Below, piece after piece: positions 24,958-33,234 of a DNA stretch of 64,000 bases. Below the pieces are notes generated by a model, which was not told the origin of the DNA, did no database searches, and saw nothing but the letters and a program-made list of their open reading frames with translations. The stretch spans positions 1 through 64,000 of the forward strand of contig JAFMDF010000010.1 in assembly GCA_017857395.1 (NCBI GenBank), given 5' to 3'. Positions within the stretch are counted from its first letter, which is position 1. Each line of letters opens with the position of its first letter. The DNA comes from Bacteroidota bacterium (GTDB taxonomy: Bacteria > Bacteroidota > Bacteroidia > Chitinophagales > Saprospiraceae). The position numbers and the translations under genes were made by a program.

Positions 24958-26787
24958 TTAACTATACATTGCGTTAATTTCTTTTTCAAATTTCTCTCTC
25001 ACAACTCGCCGCTTAAGCTTCATCGTAGGCGTTAATTCAGGCTTAGAACCATCTTCTTTTACTGCATCCCAAGTGATTGGCAATAAAGTGAATTTTTTGA
25101 TTTGCTCAATATGACTAAAAAGGGGATTGAACTGATCGATAATTTCTTGGTAGCGAGCAATTACTTTGTCATTTTTACAAACTTCTGCTAAGGAAGTAAA
25201 CGGAATGCCATTTTCTTTGCACCAATCTTGTAATGCTTGGGCAGAAGGGACTAGCACCGCAGAAACAAATTTGCGCTTCTCGCCAACCACCATCATGTGT
25301 TCAATTAAAAAATCTTCTTTAAATTTATTTTCGATAGGAGCAGGCGCTACATATTTACCCCCCGATGTTTTTAATAATTCTTTTTTACGATCTGTAATTT
25401 TTAAGAAATCATGACCGCCTGGTCCTTTAACCATTTTTCCTATATCTCCCGTTTTAAACCAAACTTTGCCATCAATATCCTTAAACACTTCCGCATTTTT
25501 CTTTGGCTTATTATAATAACCTTGCATGATATTAGGTCCGAAAGCTAAAATTTCTCCTTCGCCTGCTCGATATTCCCCTTCTGAACGATCAATTAAAATA
25601 TCTACGCCTTCAATTGGGCGACCAACAGTACCCATAAGAGCACCTCCAGGTTCATAAGTATTTATTGTTAAGGACGGAGAGGTCTCTGTTAAACCATATC
25701 CTTCTCTAATTGGGATGCCAGCAGCAGAAAAGACTCGCATAATTTTAACAGGACAAGGTGCTGCACCTGTGACAATTCCGTTGACATTGCCACCTAGAGC
25801 ATCTCGCCATTTGCTATAAATTAATTTATCTGCAATGCTTTGTTTTATACGAGCAAGTCCAGTATATTTTTTATCATACACGTAATCATCCGTAAGACTT
25901 AATGCCCAGAAGAATAGTTTTTTCTTGAAACCAGTTAAGGCTAATCCTGTATTGTAAATTTTTTCATAGACTTTTTCTAATAATCTAGGAACAGTCGTAA
26001 AAAAGTAGGGTTTTACTGCTTGCAAATCCCCTTCAGGTCCTCCTAAGTTATTTGTTCCCGTAAAATAAACTTTTGCACTTTTTGCCATATAACTATAGGA
26101 GACGGTACGCTCAAAAATGTGACACATGGGCAGGAAACTTAGTACTTGGTTGCCTGGTTTGGTCGGTAATAAGTCAATGGTACTTTTGATAATGTGTACT
26201 AAATTATTATGTGTTAGTACAACTCCCTTTGGATTACCTGTTGTACCAGAAGTATAAATGAACGTAATGATATCGTCTGGCTGAATCGTGTCTGCTATCT
26301 TAGCAACTTCTGCTAATCGACTTTCATCCATTAAATCTTCGTAATATTTTCGACCCGTTTGTCGGTCGAAAGTATAAATATCTTCTAAGGTCGAAATATT
26401 GGCCTTGGCTTTAATTACTTTATCATAGAGATCATTTGTGCCGACAAAAGCATATTTTACTTCTGCATCATTAAAAATATAATCATAATCAGATGAACTA
26501 ATAGTAGGATAGACGGGTACTGTAATAATACCTAGTTGTTGAGCCGCCAAATCCATAATAGTCCATTCTGGGCGATTTGTATAGCTAATTAACGCAATTT
26601 TATCTCCTTTTTGTAGACCAAGATTAAGTAATCCACCAGCCATTTTTTGACTACTACGGATGATTTGTTCCGTACTATAAGAAGTCCATTTATCACTACC
26701 TGGCAGGCGATGACTAAAAGCTTCTTTTAAAGGAAAATTTTTTTGTTGGTAGAAAATGGTATCAAATGCTCTTGTTATGTTTTGCAT
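24958..26787 (-). CDS. Long-chain acyl-CoA synthetase (AMP-forming)
   Basis: A 609-residue ANL-superfamily enzyme activating fatty acids to acyl-CoA through an acyl-adenylate. Visible are the P-loop-like YTSGTTGNPKGVVLTHNN near residue 175, the adenylate motif GYGLTETSP near 355, TGDIGKM near 440, and the catalytic-lysine region in the C-terminal subdomain (LKTSGGKYVAP). The length fits the long-chain FadD family of Bacteroidota. It is probably monocistronic and membrane-associated in the cytoplasm. Substrate chain length cannot be read from the sequence. Confidence 0.93.
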   Translation of the reverse strand: MQNITRAFDTIFYQQKNFPLKEAFSHRLPGSDKWTSYSTEQIIRSSQKMAGGLLNLGLQKGDKIALISYTNRPEWTIMDLAAQQLGIITVPVYPTISSSDYDYIFNDAEVKYAFVGTNDLYDKVIKAKANISTLEDIYTFDRQTGRKYYEDLMDESRLAEVAKIADTIQPDDIITFIYTSGTTGNPKGVVLTHNNLVHIIKSTIDLLPTKPGNQVLSFLPMCHIFERTVSYSYMAKSAKVYFTGTNNLGGPEGDLQAVKPYFFTTVPRLLEKVYEKIYNTGLALTGFKKKLFFWALSLTDDYVYDKKYTGLARIKQSIADKLIYSKWRDALGGNVNGIVTGAAPCPVKIMRVFSAAGIPIREGYGLTETSPSLTINTYEPGGALMGTVGRPIEGVDILIDRSEGEYRAGEGEILAFGPNIMQGYYNKPKKNAEVFKDIDGKVWFKTGDIGKMVKGPGGHDFLKITDRKKELLKTSGGKYVAPAPIENKFKEDFLIEHMMVVGEKRKFVSAVLVPSAQALQDWCKENGIPFTSLAEVCKNDKVIARYQEIIDQFNPLFSHIEQIKKFTLLPITWDAVKEDGSKPELTPTMKLKRRVVREKFEKEINAMYS

Positions 26788-27548
26788 ACTTAATAGTTTA
26801 TTTACAACAGAATATAGCTAAGATTCAAAAATCTGAACTACCAGTAGTCAGATAATAGGCAAATCTACTAGTTAAAAAACGCTGTACTTTTAGCTTTGTG
26901 TGCTATTTTGAAGCACTATGTTTATTTTTAATATTTAGTAAAATTGCAATATATTGGCTTAAAAATACATTAATTATAAGAATTGTAAAGTTATCAGATT
27001 ATCTGAAAACTGTTCGTATTGAAGTGAATTATTTGGATTTTTTATACTTTTAGTCAAAAAAGGCAGCTTTTTATAAAAAAAATAATTTTTTTTTTTTGTA
27101 AATTCGTATTAGAAAGTGACTTGATAAAAGTAGTGCTAATCTAAAAAAAATAGAGAACTGTTGATTTTATTTTGACAGATATTTTACATAGTTTAACTTT
27201 TTTAGATACAACTGTTTTTCAACGGTTTATCTAAATGTAGATGTGAAAAGCGTTGATTTACAGAAGGATAGGTTAAAATGTTGATAATCAGTAACTTATT
27301 TAAATATTTTGTTATATGATTAAATGAAATAATTTATAAAAAAAAGTTTGTGTAACTACTAAAAAAACGATAACAAGAAACTTTTTGGCAGGATTTTTTG
27401 TACTTAATGTAAAAGAGCTGACGATATATATATTTTTAACCTAAAAGTCAAATTTTTTAAGCGTACATTTAAAAAAATAGTAACTTTTAGGTTTGCAAAT
27501 CGTATTTTTACTCAACCAATACTAAAATAATCTTAAACCAAAATTCCC
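26788..27548. other. 761 bp A/T-rich divergent region upstream of rpoD
   Basis: It separates the divergent acyl-CoA synthetase and rpoD genes. It has long T and A runs, no coding frame of note and no clear palindrome. The length suggests several promoters for the primary sigma gene, but I cannot place one with confidence. Confidence 0.5.
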
Positions 27549-28415
27549 ATGCGTCAACTTAAAATTACCAATAAGATAACGACGAGAGAAAGTCTTGCAT
27601 TGGATAAGTATCTAAATGATATTGGTAAAATATCCATGCTCAATGCAGAAGAGGAAGCGGAAATGGCGCGCCGTATTCGAGGCGGTGATGAAGCTGCATT
27701 AGAACGCTTGACCAAAGCTAATTTACGTTTTGTGGTGTCTGTTGCTAAACAGTACCAGAACCAAGGACTTTCCTTAAGTGATTTAATCAATGAAGGAAAT
27801 GTTGGCCTCATGAAGGCTGGCAAAAGATTTGATGAAACTAAAGGCTTTAAATTTATTTCCTACGCCGTTTGGTGGATTCGTCAATCTATCTTACAAGCAA
27901 TTGTAGAATATTCTAGAATTGTTCGTTTACCACTCAACAAGGTTGGTTCTTATAATAAAGTGAATGAAGCGTATTTGTCCTTTGTCCAAAAATTTGAACG
28001 AGAGCCTACTAATGAAGAATTAGGAGAAATATTAGGGATGACTGCTAAAGAAATTTCTAATATGTTGAAAGGAAATGGTAGACATTTGTCCGTCGATGCA
28101 CCGCTTAGTGGTGAAGATGGGGATTCTACCATGTTGGACGTTATTTCTAGTTCACAAGATATGACACCTGATGGTCGGCTAATGGATCAGTCTTTGAAGG
28201 AAGAAGTGCAAAATGGTTTATCTATTTTATCTCCTAGAGAGGTGGAAGTACTTTCTTCTTATTACGGGTTGAACAACCATAAATCGCTAACACTCGAAGA
28301 AATTGGCGAATTATATGGTTTGACTAGAGAAAGAGTTCGACAAATTAAAGAACGAGCGATTCGTCGCTTGCGTAAATCTTATAATCGAAATGCTTTGAAA
28401 TCTTACTTAGGATAA
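27549..28415 (+). CDS. rpoD: Primary RNA polymerase sigma factor (short Bacteroidota RpoD)
   Basis: 288 residues, the usual size in this phylum because the long region 1.1 and spacer are absent. Region 1.2 is seen in SLALDKYLNDIG; region 2 in LTKANLRFVVSVAKQYQNQG, LINEGNVGLMKA, and FKFISYAVWWIRQSI (2.3/2.4). Region 3 follows, then region 4 with LSPREVEVLSSYYG, LTLEEIG and TRERVRQIKERAIRRLR. It recruits core polymerase to housekeeping promoters, which in this phylum have the TAnnTTTG -7 element. Single gene with a strong terminator. Confidence 0.96.
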   Translation: MRQLKITNKITTRESLALDKYLNDIGKISMLNAEEEAEMARRIRGGDEAALERLTKANLRFVVSVAKQYQNQGLSLSDLINEGNVGLMKAGKRFDETKGFKFISYAVWWIRQSILQAIVEYSRIVRLPLNKVGSYNKVNEAYLSFVQKFEREPTNEELGEILGMTAKEISNMLKGNGRHLSVDAPLSGEDGDSTMLDVISSSQDMTPDGRLMDQSLKEEVQNGLSILSPREVEVLSSYYGLNNHKSLTLEEIGELYGLTRERVRQIKERAIRRLRKSYNRNALKSYLG

Positions 28416-28434
28416 CGAAGTATTTTAAGCAATT

Positions 28435-28474
28435 AAAAAAGCCGAAAGAAATGTACATTTCTTTCGGCTTTTTT
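28435..28474. terminator. Bidirectional terminator after rpoD
   Basis: AAAAAAGCCGAAAGAAATG pairs with its complement and ends in six Ts; it works on either strand. It lies 20 bp past the rpoD stop. Confidence 0.93.
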
Positions 28475-28820
28475 AATTTATAAGTATAGGTTTATGAGTT
28501 GATAAGCTGCTAAGTTAATGAGGCATCTCATAATCTCATTCCTTCATAATCTCAGCCTTACCTATTATATGGAGATTCATTAATCCAATTGAATTTCCGT
28601 GATAATAATAAAAAATCAGCTAAGTTCTTTTTGTGGACTAGACCATTGGTTTTTAGTTAAGTCGGTAATTGTCATTTTATGTCGTTTTTGATGTTGCCTT
28701 GAAATTAAGGAATTATGTTTGAACGACTTAATTTTCTTAGGAGATTAACCTATTATTGGCTCGTATAATGGGAACTTCAGTTCCACGAAAAACTTAGTTG
28801 AAATGAAGTTTCATGATACC

Positions 28821-28859
28821 AAAAAAGCCTTGACACTGCAATGTATCAAGGCTTTTTTA
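28821..28859. terminator. Bidirectional terminator after the PspA-like operon
   Basis: AAAAAAGCCTTGA pairs with TCAAGGCTTTTTT across a 12 nt loop. On the minus strand it follows the stop of the 28914-29927 gene by about 55 bp. Confidence 0.88.
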
Positions 28860-28913
28860 TATGGAATGGAGCTTTAAAAACTATTAACGATACACGCTGT
28901 ACCGTCACTATAT

Positions 28914-29927
28914 TCACCCAAACAAATTATCATATTGATTGCCACTTCCAGAAGACCGTTGTGTTGGTTGAATAGCAGGTCGATCACTATTTAAATCTAA
29001 TCCTTCTAACTCATTTCCTTCCATCAGCATAAGGGTACTTTTCTTTTCCCATTCTTCTAACATGTTCATGCCATCTTCTTCAAAAACGCCATTTTGTAAA
29101 TCAATAGAATTCATAAAGTTGGAAGACATTTCCATAAAAGTTTCCATTTCACCAACTTTATTGGCTACATCATCCGCTATATTTTCCATCGCCGCATCAA
29201 ACATTGCTCGTTTATCAGGATCCCCAGACATGACACTCATGGCGGATTTCATAGCAGAATGAGACGCTTTTATAGCTTTATGTTCTTGTTCTTTAATCAT
29301 CACTTGGTCTTTGGTATCTTCCAAGAGGATTTCAGAATTTTGGTACATTTTAGTCAAAATACGATATATCACTTCCATTTTTTTATGGAGTTTGTCGTAT
29401 TTACTATTACTCTCTTTTAACCTTGCTGCTTTCCGAGTGGAGAGTAATAATTGTTTCTGATTGCCTTGTGTTTGCGCTCGATTGGCTAACTTTAGGTTCA
29501 TGTCAATGTCCTTATTATTCTTGGTCATGATGTCCTTCATCTTACGCATCTGCCCTCTTAAAGCACCAATTTGTTGACTCATTTTACCTAAATTACCTTG
29601 CAAATCGTCAATGTAATTTTTTAGAATACCAATTGGATCAATCGTTACAAACCAGCCTGTAATAGAACGCATTACACTCTTGTACATATAGCTGACTAAA
29701 CCCCGCATTTTGGGGTCTAAAACCATATACACGATGGCGGCTAAAACCATTAAAGTTGCACTTAAATACAGGATGTTTCCTAGAATAGTTGTTAGAATAC
29801 CAGTCGTTATTAAATAACCAACACCAGCAGCAACACCTAATAAAAAGATAGCACCAGTAACGCCTTCAGGGCGCTGCCAAAAAGATTTTTGTGTGTTTTG
29901 TGGTCTGAATTCAGCTAAATCTGCCAT
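28914..29927 (-). CDS. Membrane-anchored PspA/ESCRT-III-like helical protein
   Basis: 337 residues with two adjacent membrane helices at about 23-46 and 50-70, then a long, almost purely helical segment (95-290) and a disordered C-terminus. The segment starts DPIGILKNYIDDLQGNLGKM, and a later NRAQTQGNQKQLLLSTRKAAR matches the pattern that PspA/IM30 proteins show in their second and third helices (A...G....A......). The family remodels membranes. Membrane hairpins ahead of such a core are unusual, and homology is inferred by pattern only. It follows a coiled-coil gene by 59 bp and probably forms a two-gene operon with it. Alternative: an unrelated coiled-coil membrane protein. Confidence 0.6.
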   Translation of the reverse strand: MADLAEFRPQNTQKSFWQRPEGVTGAIFLLGVAAGVGYLITTGILTTILGNILYLSATLMVLAAIVYMVLDPKMRGLVSYMYKSVMRSITGWFVTIDPIGILKNYIDDLQGNLGKMSQQIGALRGQMRKMKDIMTKNNKDIDMNLKLANRAQTQGNQKQLLLSTRKAARLKESNSKYDKLHKKMEVIYRILTKMYQNSEILLEDTKDQVMIKEQEHKAIKASHSAMKSAMSVMSGDPDKRAMFDAAMENIADDVANKVGEMETFMEMSSNFMNSIDLQNGVFEEDGMNMLEEWEKKSTLMLMEGNELEGLDLNSDRPAIQPTQRSSGSGNQYDNLFG

Positions 29928-29986
29928 ATATTATAGTGTTGTCAGTTGCCAGTTTGTCTGCTGCTAACAGGTAACGGGTAACTGAT

Positions 29987-30538
29987 TTAAAGATAAGTGT
30001 TAAAATTGTCGATATCGGATTTTATCTGGTCGATAAAATTTTCATGGGTGCGTTCAAAGTTATTTTGCGTCCCCATAATTTTTTCTTTTTCTGCTTGAAT
30101 TTGCTCATCAGCAGTATCAATCGTATGTTGATGCTTTTCAATTTGCGCTTTTAATTGCGCTATTTTTTCGTTGTACTTGACGATTTGTTCTTTTAATTTT
30201 TCTACCTCTTTTATTTTACCACCCACCTTCTGATTAATTCGCTTAGCTAAAGCTGCATCAAAATGTTCTTTTTCTTGATTGATGATTTTGGCGTAATAAT
30301 TGGCAGATTCCATCAATTTTTTCTTTGTCAAACCAACCGTTGAAGCAGTTGCAAAAGCAGAGCGAATAGCCGTACTTTCGTCAATGTTCATTTTGGCCAT
30401 GGCGCCTAAAGATTGCTTGAATTCGATATAATCAAACCCTGGTTGATTGCTTCTTTCTAAAGCCTTGATAAAGAGGGTAACAAATTTTTGCTCTAGCTCA
30501 GGATGCGAACCGAATAATTGGGACAAATTCTTTTGCAT
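29987..30538 (-). CDS. Cytoplasmic coiled-coil protein, partner of the PspA-like gene
   Basis: 183 residues from ATG 30538 (the frame is open to TTG 30592). All-helical: a globular N-terminal part (1-85) with LFGSHPELEQKFVTLFIKAL, then a long heptad-rich coiled coil (about 100-165, e.g. KLKEQIVKYNEKIAQLKAQ). No signal peptide or membrane helix. It lies 59 bp upstream of the membrane PspA-like gene on the same strand. No family recognised. A role as assembly partner or adaptor is inferred from context only. Confidence 0.6.
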   Translation of the reverse strand: MQKNLSQLFGSHPELEQKFVTLFIKALERSNQPGFDYIEFKQSLGAMAKMNIDESTAIRSAFATASTVGLTKKKLMESANYYAKIINQEKEHFDAALAKRINQKVGGKIKEVEKLKEQIVKYNEKIAQLKAQIEKHQHTIDTADEQIQAEKEKIMGTQNNFERTHENFIDQIKSDIDNFNTYL

Positions 30539-31226
30539 AGTATTTCTATCTAATTTTGAGTGCAATTTAATATACCTAGTTGATACTTCCAAAGTATTTG
30601 CCTCCTTTATTGGACACTAGTCGATTTAGTGCTAACTTATTCAGTATCAGTAAGGGAGTAATCAATAAGTGTTAAAGGAATTTTTGTAAAATATTAGGAC
30701 TATTTAAATAGTATAGGGCAAGAAGGTCTACTTTGTTTCAAAATAGGAAATTTCCCTACTATAAATGGATAAAAATAAATACAAATTCGTTGACGGATTA
30801 GACTTAATAGACGAATGATGATTAGTTGCGGATTAAATGGATTAACGGTCGGTTGATTGCTACAACGGATGTTGCTGCCACGGATGTTCTTTTAAAAAGA
30901 GTATTCGCTTTTTTACGAATGTTTTTGACAATGGGCTGACTACCAAAAAAGTAATTTTGAGTAAAAAATATTCGTGAAAATCTAGCATCTGTAGCAACAA
31001 TATCCGTGGCAAAATATCCGTGGCAAAATACATCCGAGGTATAACCAAAACATCTTCTTCACTTTTGACCATTAAAAATTGCTATTGTTCTAAACATACC
31101 CTATATTTATTTTTAATAAGAACAGGACAAAATAGCTACAACCTTTAGACTATTTTAGCATTGATTAGGCAAAAAGAAACAGACACAAAATCTTAGCTCT
31201 TTAAGTCTAATAAATAATTTGACAGC
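30539..31226. other. 688 bp divergent intergenic region with a nested inverted repeat
   Basis: It lies between the coiled-coil gene (minus) and yqgE (plus). An inverted repeat at 30860-31039 is built from (A)CATCCGTGGCA words: 30860-30887 carries two, 30991-31039 carries three in the opposite sense. An open minus-strand frame across it is repeat translation, not a gene. The rest is A/T-rich. Confidence 0.6.
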
Positions 31227-31784
31227 ATGAGTAAAAAAATATCAACAGGCACGATTCTTTTAGCCGAACCGTTTATGGTAGACCCGAATTTTAAGCGGTC
31301 AGTCGTACTGCTTTGTGACCATTCGAAGGAAGAAGGAACCGTTGGCTTTGTCCTTAATAAAAATTTAGGCTTACAAGTGAATGAACTAATTTTAGACTTT
31401 CCATCCTTTGATGCCGAAGTGTATTATGGGGGCCCTGTTCAAACGGACAGCATTCACTATATCCATAATGTGGGAGATTTGCTAGATAATAGTACCAAAG
31501 TAGTAGATGGTGTTTGGTGGGGTGGCGATTTTGAGAAATTGAAATTTTTGATTACTTCTGATTTAGTTAAACCCGATAATATTCGCTTTTTTGTAGGCTA
31601 TTCAGGTTGGTCAACTGGTCAGTTAGACAAAGAACTGACACTCGGTTCGTGGGTCATTACCGAAATGTTTGCCAATTATTTATTCAACAATAAATCGGAT
31701 TCCCTTTGGCAGGAAGTGATGAAAAATAAAGGCGATCGTTATGAAGTGATTGCGGATATGTCAGATGGGTTGAATTGGAATTAA
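31227..31784 (+). CDS. YqgE/AlgH family protein
   Basis: A 185-residue UPF0301-type protein. The family signature is clear: GTILLAEPFMVDPNFKRSVVLL at the N-terminus, EEGTVGFVLNK, then VYYGGPVQTDSIHYIH and the FFVGYSGWSTGQLDKEL segment. Members are soluble. AlgH was named for alginate regulation in Pseudomonas, but the general biochemical role is unknown. It is followed at once by a strong terminator, so it is monocistronic. Confidence 0.93.
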   Translation: MSKKISTGTILLAEPFMVDPNFKRSVVLLCDHSKEEGTVGFVLNKNLGLQVNELILDFPSFDAEVYYGGPVQTDSIHYIHNVGDLLDNSTKVVDGVWWGGDFEKLKFLITSDLVKPDNIRFFVGYSGWSTGQLDKELTLGSWVITEMFANYLFNNKSDSLWQEVMKNKGDRYEVIADMSDGLNWN

Positions 31785-31811
31785 CTACAGGATGACAGGT
31801 TTGTGTAAGAT

Positions 31812-31857
31812 TAACAGAAAAGGCGTTATCAAAATTTGGTAACGCCTTTTCTGTTTT
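31812..31857 (+). terminator. Rho-independent terminator after yqgE
   Basis: AACAGAAAAGGCGTTA pairs with TAACGCCTTTTCTGTT, then a short T-rich tail. It is nearly symmetric, so it can act in both directions. It begins 28 bp past the stop, after an ACAGGATGAC word (31787-31796). Confidence 0.9.
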
Positions 31858-31966
31858 ATTAGGATTGTTTGGGAGGTTGATATTCCAAAATATTTTATAA
31901 AAAACATCTATTTGACTGCTTTTAAAATGGTGAGTTTCCAGAATTTAAAGTAAATTGCTACCCTAA

Positions 31967-32040
31967 GTAGCTCGGGCATCTTGCCCGAGTAGCTGTATTC
32001 ATTATAGCAAAACATTTCTCAGGTAAGATGCCTGAGCTAC
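31967..32040. repeat. Imperfect inverted repeat, GTAGCTCGGGCATCTTG family
   Basis: Arms 31967-31989 and 32018-32040. The two arms have drifted from each other at three positions, yet each keeps its own internal hairpin: CTCGGGCA/TGCCCGAG on the left, CTCAGGTA/TGCCTGAG (one wobble) on the right. It lies just upstream of the arginase-fold gene. Confidence 0.92.
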
Positions 32041-32061
32041 TACGAAACAACTACACAAAAC

Positions 32062-33129
32062 ATGTTAGAAAATTGGTTGAAAGCTGTAAAGATTGAAACG
32101 GAGCATCAATCTTGGCAATTCGGAGCGCATATTGAATTATTTGATGGCGAATTTCCAGATTTAAAAGAGACAAAAATTGCTTTAATTGGAACTGGAAAAT
32201 CCATTGACAATATACGTAAATACTTGTATGAATTGGCATTTCCATTTAAGAAAATGCAGATTGTAGATATTGGTAATTTGCGTAAAGCTAATGATGAATT
32301 TTTATTACCTGTCGTTCGAGAATTATTAGACAATAACATCATTCCGATTATTTTAAGTGATAAGGCATTGCAATTTTCGGGACAATTTAAAGCGTACCAA
32401 AACATCCGAAAAAAAGTAAATGTAGCGGTCATTGATGAAGGAACGCCTTTTCATACCGAAGACATTCATTACCTCTCCACTATTCGCAAGGCGGAAGTAC
32501 CCAAATTAGGTAATCTAGGCTTAGTCGGTTATCAGACCCATTTGGTACCAGCTGATACTCTTAAATATTACGAGAAAAAAAATTATGATTTATCTCGTTT
32601 AGGCGTAGCTAAATCCAATATGGAAACGGTCGAACCTACTTTGCGAGCAGCAGATACCGTTTACTTCAATTTATCAGCACTTAAACAGATAGAAGCATCG
32701 GGACTTTGGGCAAATACACCGAATGGATTTAGTTCTGAAGAGGCTTGCCAGTTATCCCATTATGCAGGGATGAGCGATAAATTAACGTCGATTGGCTTTT
32801 ATGGGTATTATCCAAAGAAAGATAGAAGTGGGCAAACTGCTCAATTAATTGCCCACTTAGTTTGGTATTTTATTCAAGGCATTTACAACAGAAAAAGAGA
32901 TTTTCCTGCTTCTACGGATGGTATGATAGAATATATTATTTCTTTTAAAGATTTTGACCATAATGCGACTTTTTGGAAAAGTACTAAAAGTGGTCGCTGG
33001 TGGATACAAATGGATAGCGCAACTAAAGGTAAACATGAATTGGTTCCTTGTACTTACGAAGATTATAAACTGGCCTGTAAAGATGAATTGACGGAGCGAA
33101 TTTTGACTATCTTGGAGCGGTATATGTAG
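32062..33129 (+). CDS. Arginase/ureohydrolase-fold protein lacking metal ligands
   Basis: A 355-residue protein of the Bacteroidota group often named formimidoylglutamase/arginase. The fold pattern is recognisable (IGTGKSIDNIR, MQIVDIGNLRKANDEF, LPVVRELLDNNIIPIIL, SSEEACQLSHYAGMSDKLTSIGFYG). The metal-binding motifs of true arginases are changed: the GGxHE site reads LSDKALQFSGQF, the DAHxD site reads VIDEGTPFH, and the DxDxxDP site reads FNLSALKQIE. A binuclear Mn2+ centre is therefore unlikely, and I call it a probable pseudoenzyme. The C-terminus has a conserved FWKSTKSGRWWIQM segment of unknown use. Single gene. Confidence 0.8.
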   Translation: MLENWLKAVKIETEHQSWQFGAHIELFDGEFPDLKETKIALIGTGKSIDNIRKYLYELAFPFKKMQIVDIGNLRKANDEFLLPVVRELLDNNIIPIILSDKALQFSGQFKAYQNIRKKVNVAVIDEGTPFHTEDIHYLSTIRKAEVPKLGNLGLVGYQTHLVPADTLKYYEKKNYDLSRLGVAKSNMETVEPTLRAADTVYFNLSALKQIEASGLWANTPNGFSSEEACQLSHYAGMSDKLTSIGFYGYYPKKDRSGQTAQLIAHLVWYFIQGIYNRKRDFPASTDGMIEYIISFKDFDHNATFWKSTKSGRWWIQMDSATKGKHELVPCTYEDYKLACKDELTERILTILERYM

Positions 33130-33131
33130 AT

Positions 33132-33232
33132 GAGTTGCCGTGTTGCGATGTTACCATGTTACCATGTTACCATGTTGCCGTGTTGGGTTTCGCCTTATCG
33201 TCAACATCGCAACACAGCAACATCGCAACTCG
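33132..33232. repeat. Octamer inverted repeat between convergent genes
   Basis: Left arm 33132-33185 is a tandem of 8 nt words (CCATGTTA, CGATGTTG, CCGTGTTG). Right arm 33202-33232 carries the complements (CAACATCG, CAACACAG). The same vocabulary is at 63626-63694. Confidence 0.9.
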
Positions 33233-33234
33233 AA

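Larger units (their letters stand above)
28416..28913. other. 498 bp intergenic region between rpoD and the PspA-like gene
   Basis: It holds two strong bidirectional terminators (28435-28474 and 28821-28859) with about 350 bp of non-coding sequence between them, including a TTCATAATCTCATTCC-type word cluster at about 28525-28555 and a small hairpin GGAACTTCAGTTCC at 28770-28783. No open frame is convincing. A short transcript between the terminators cannot be excluded. Confidence 0.5.

Noticed and set aside
30860-31072. 70-codon minus-strand frame
   Set aside because: It spans the ATCCGTGG inverted repeat and has no protein-like conservation pattern.
32062-33129. Active arginase or formimidoylglutamase
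   Set aside because: All three metal-binding motifs are replaced, so a catalytic claim is not supported.
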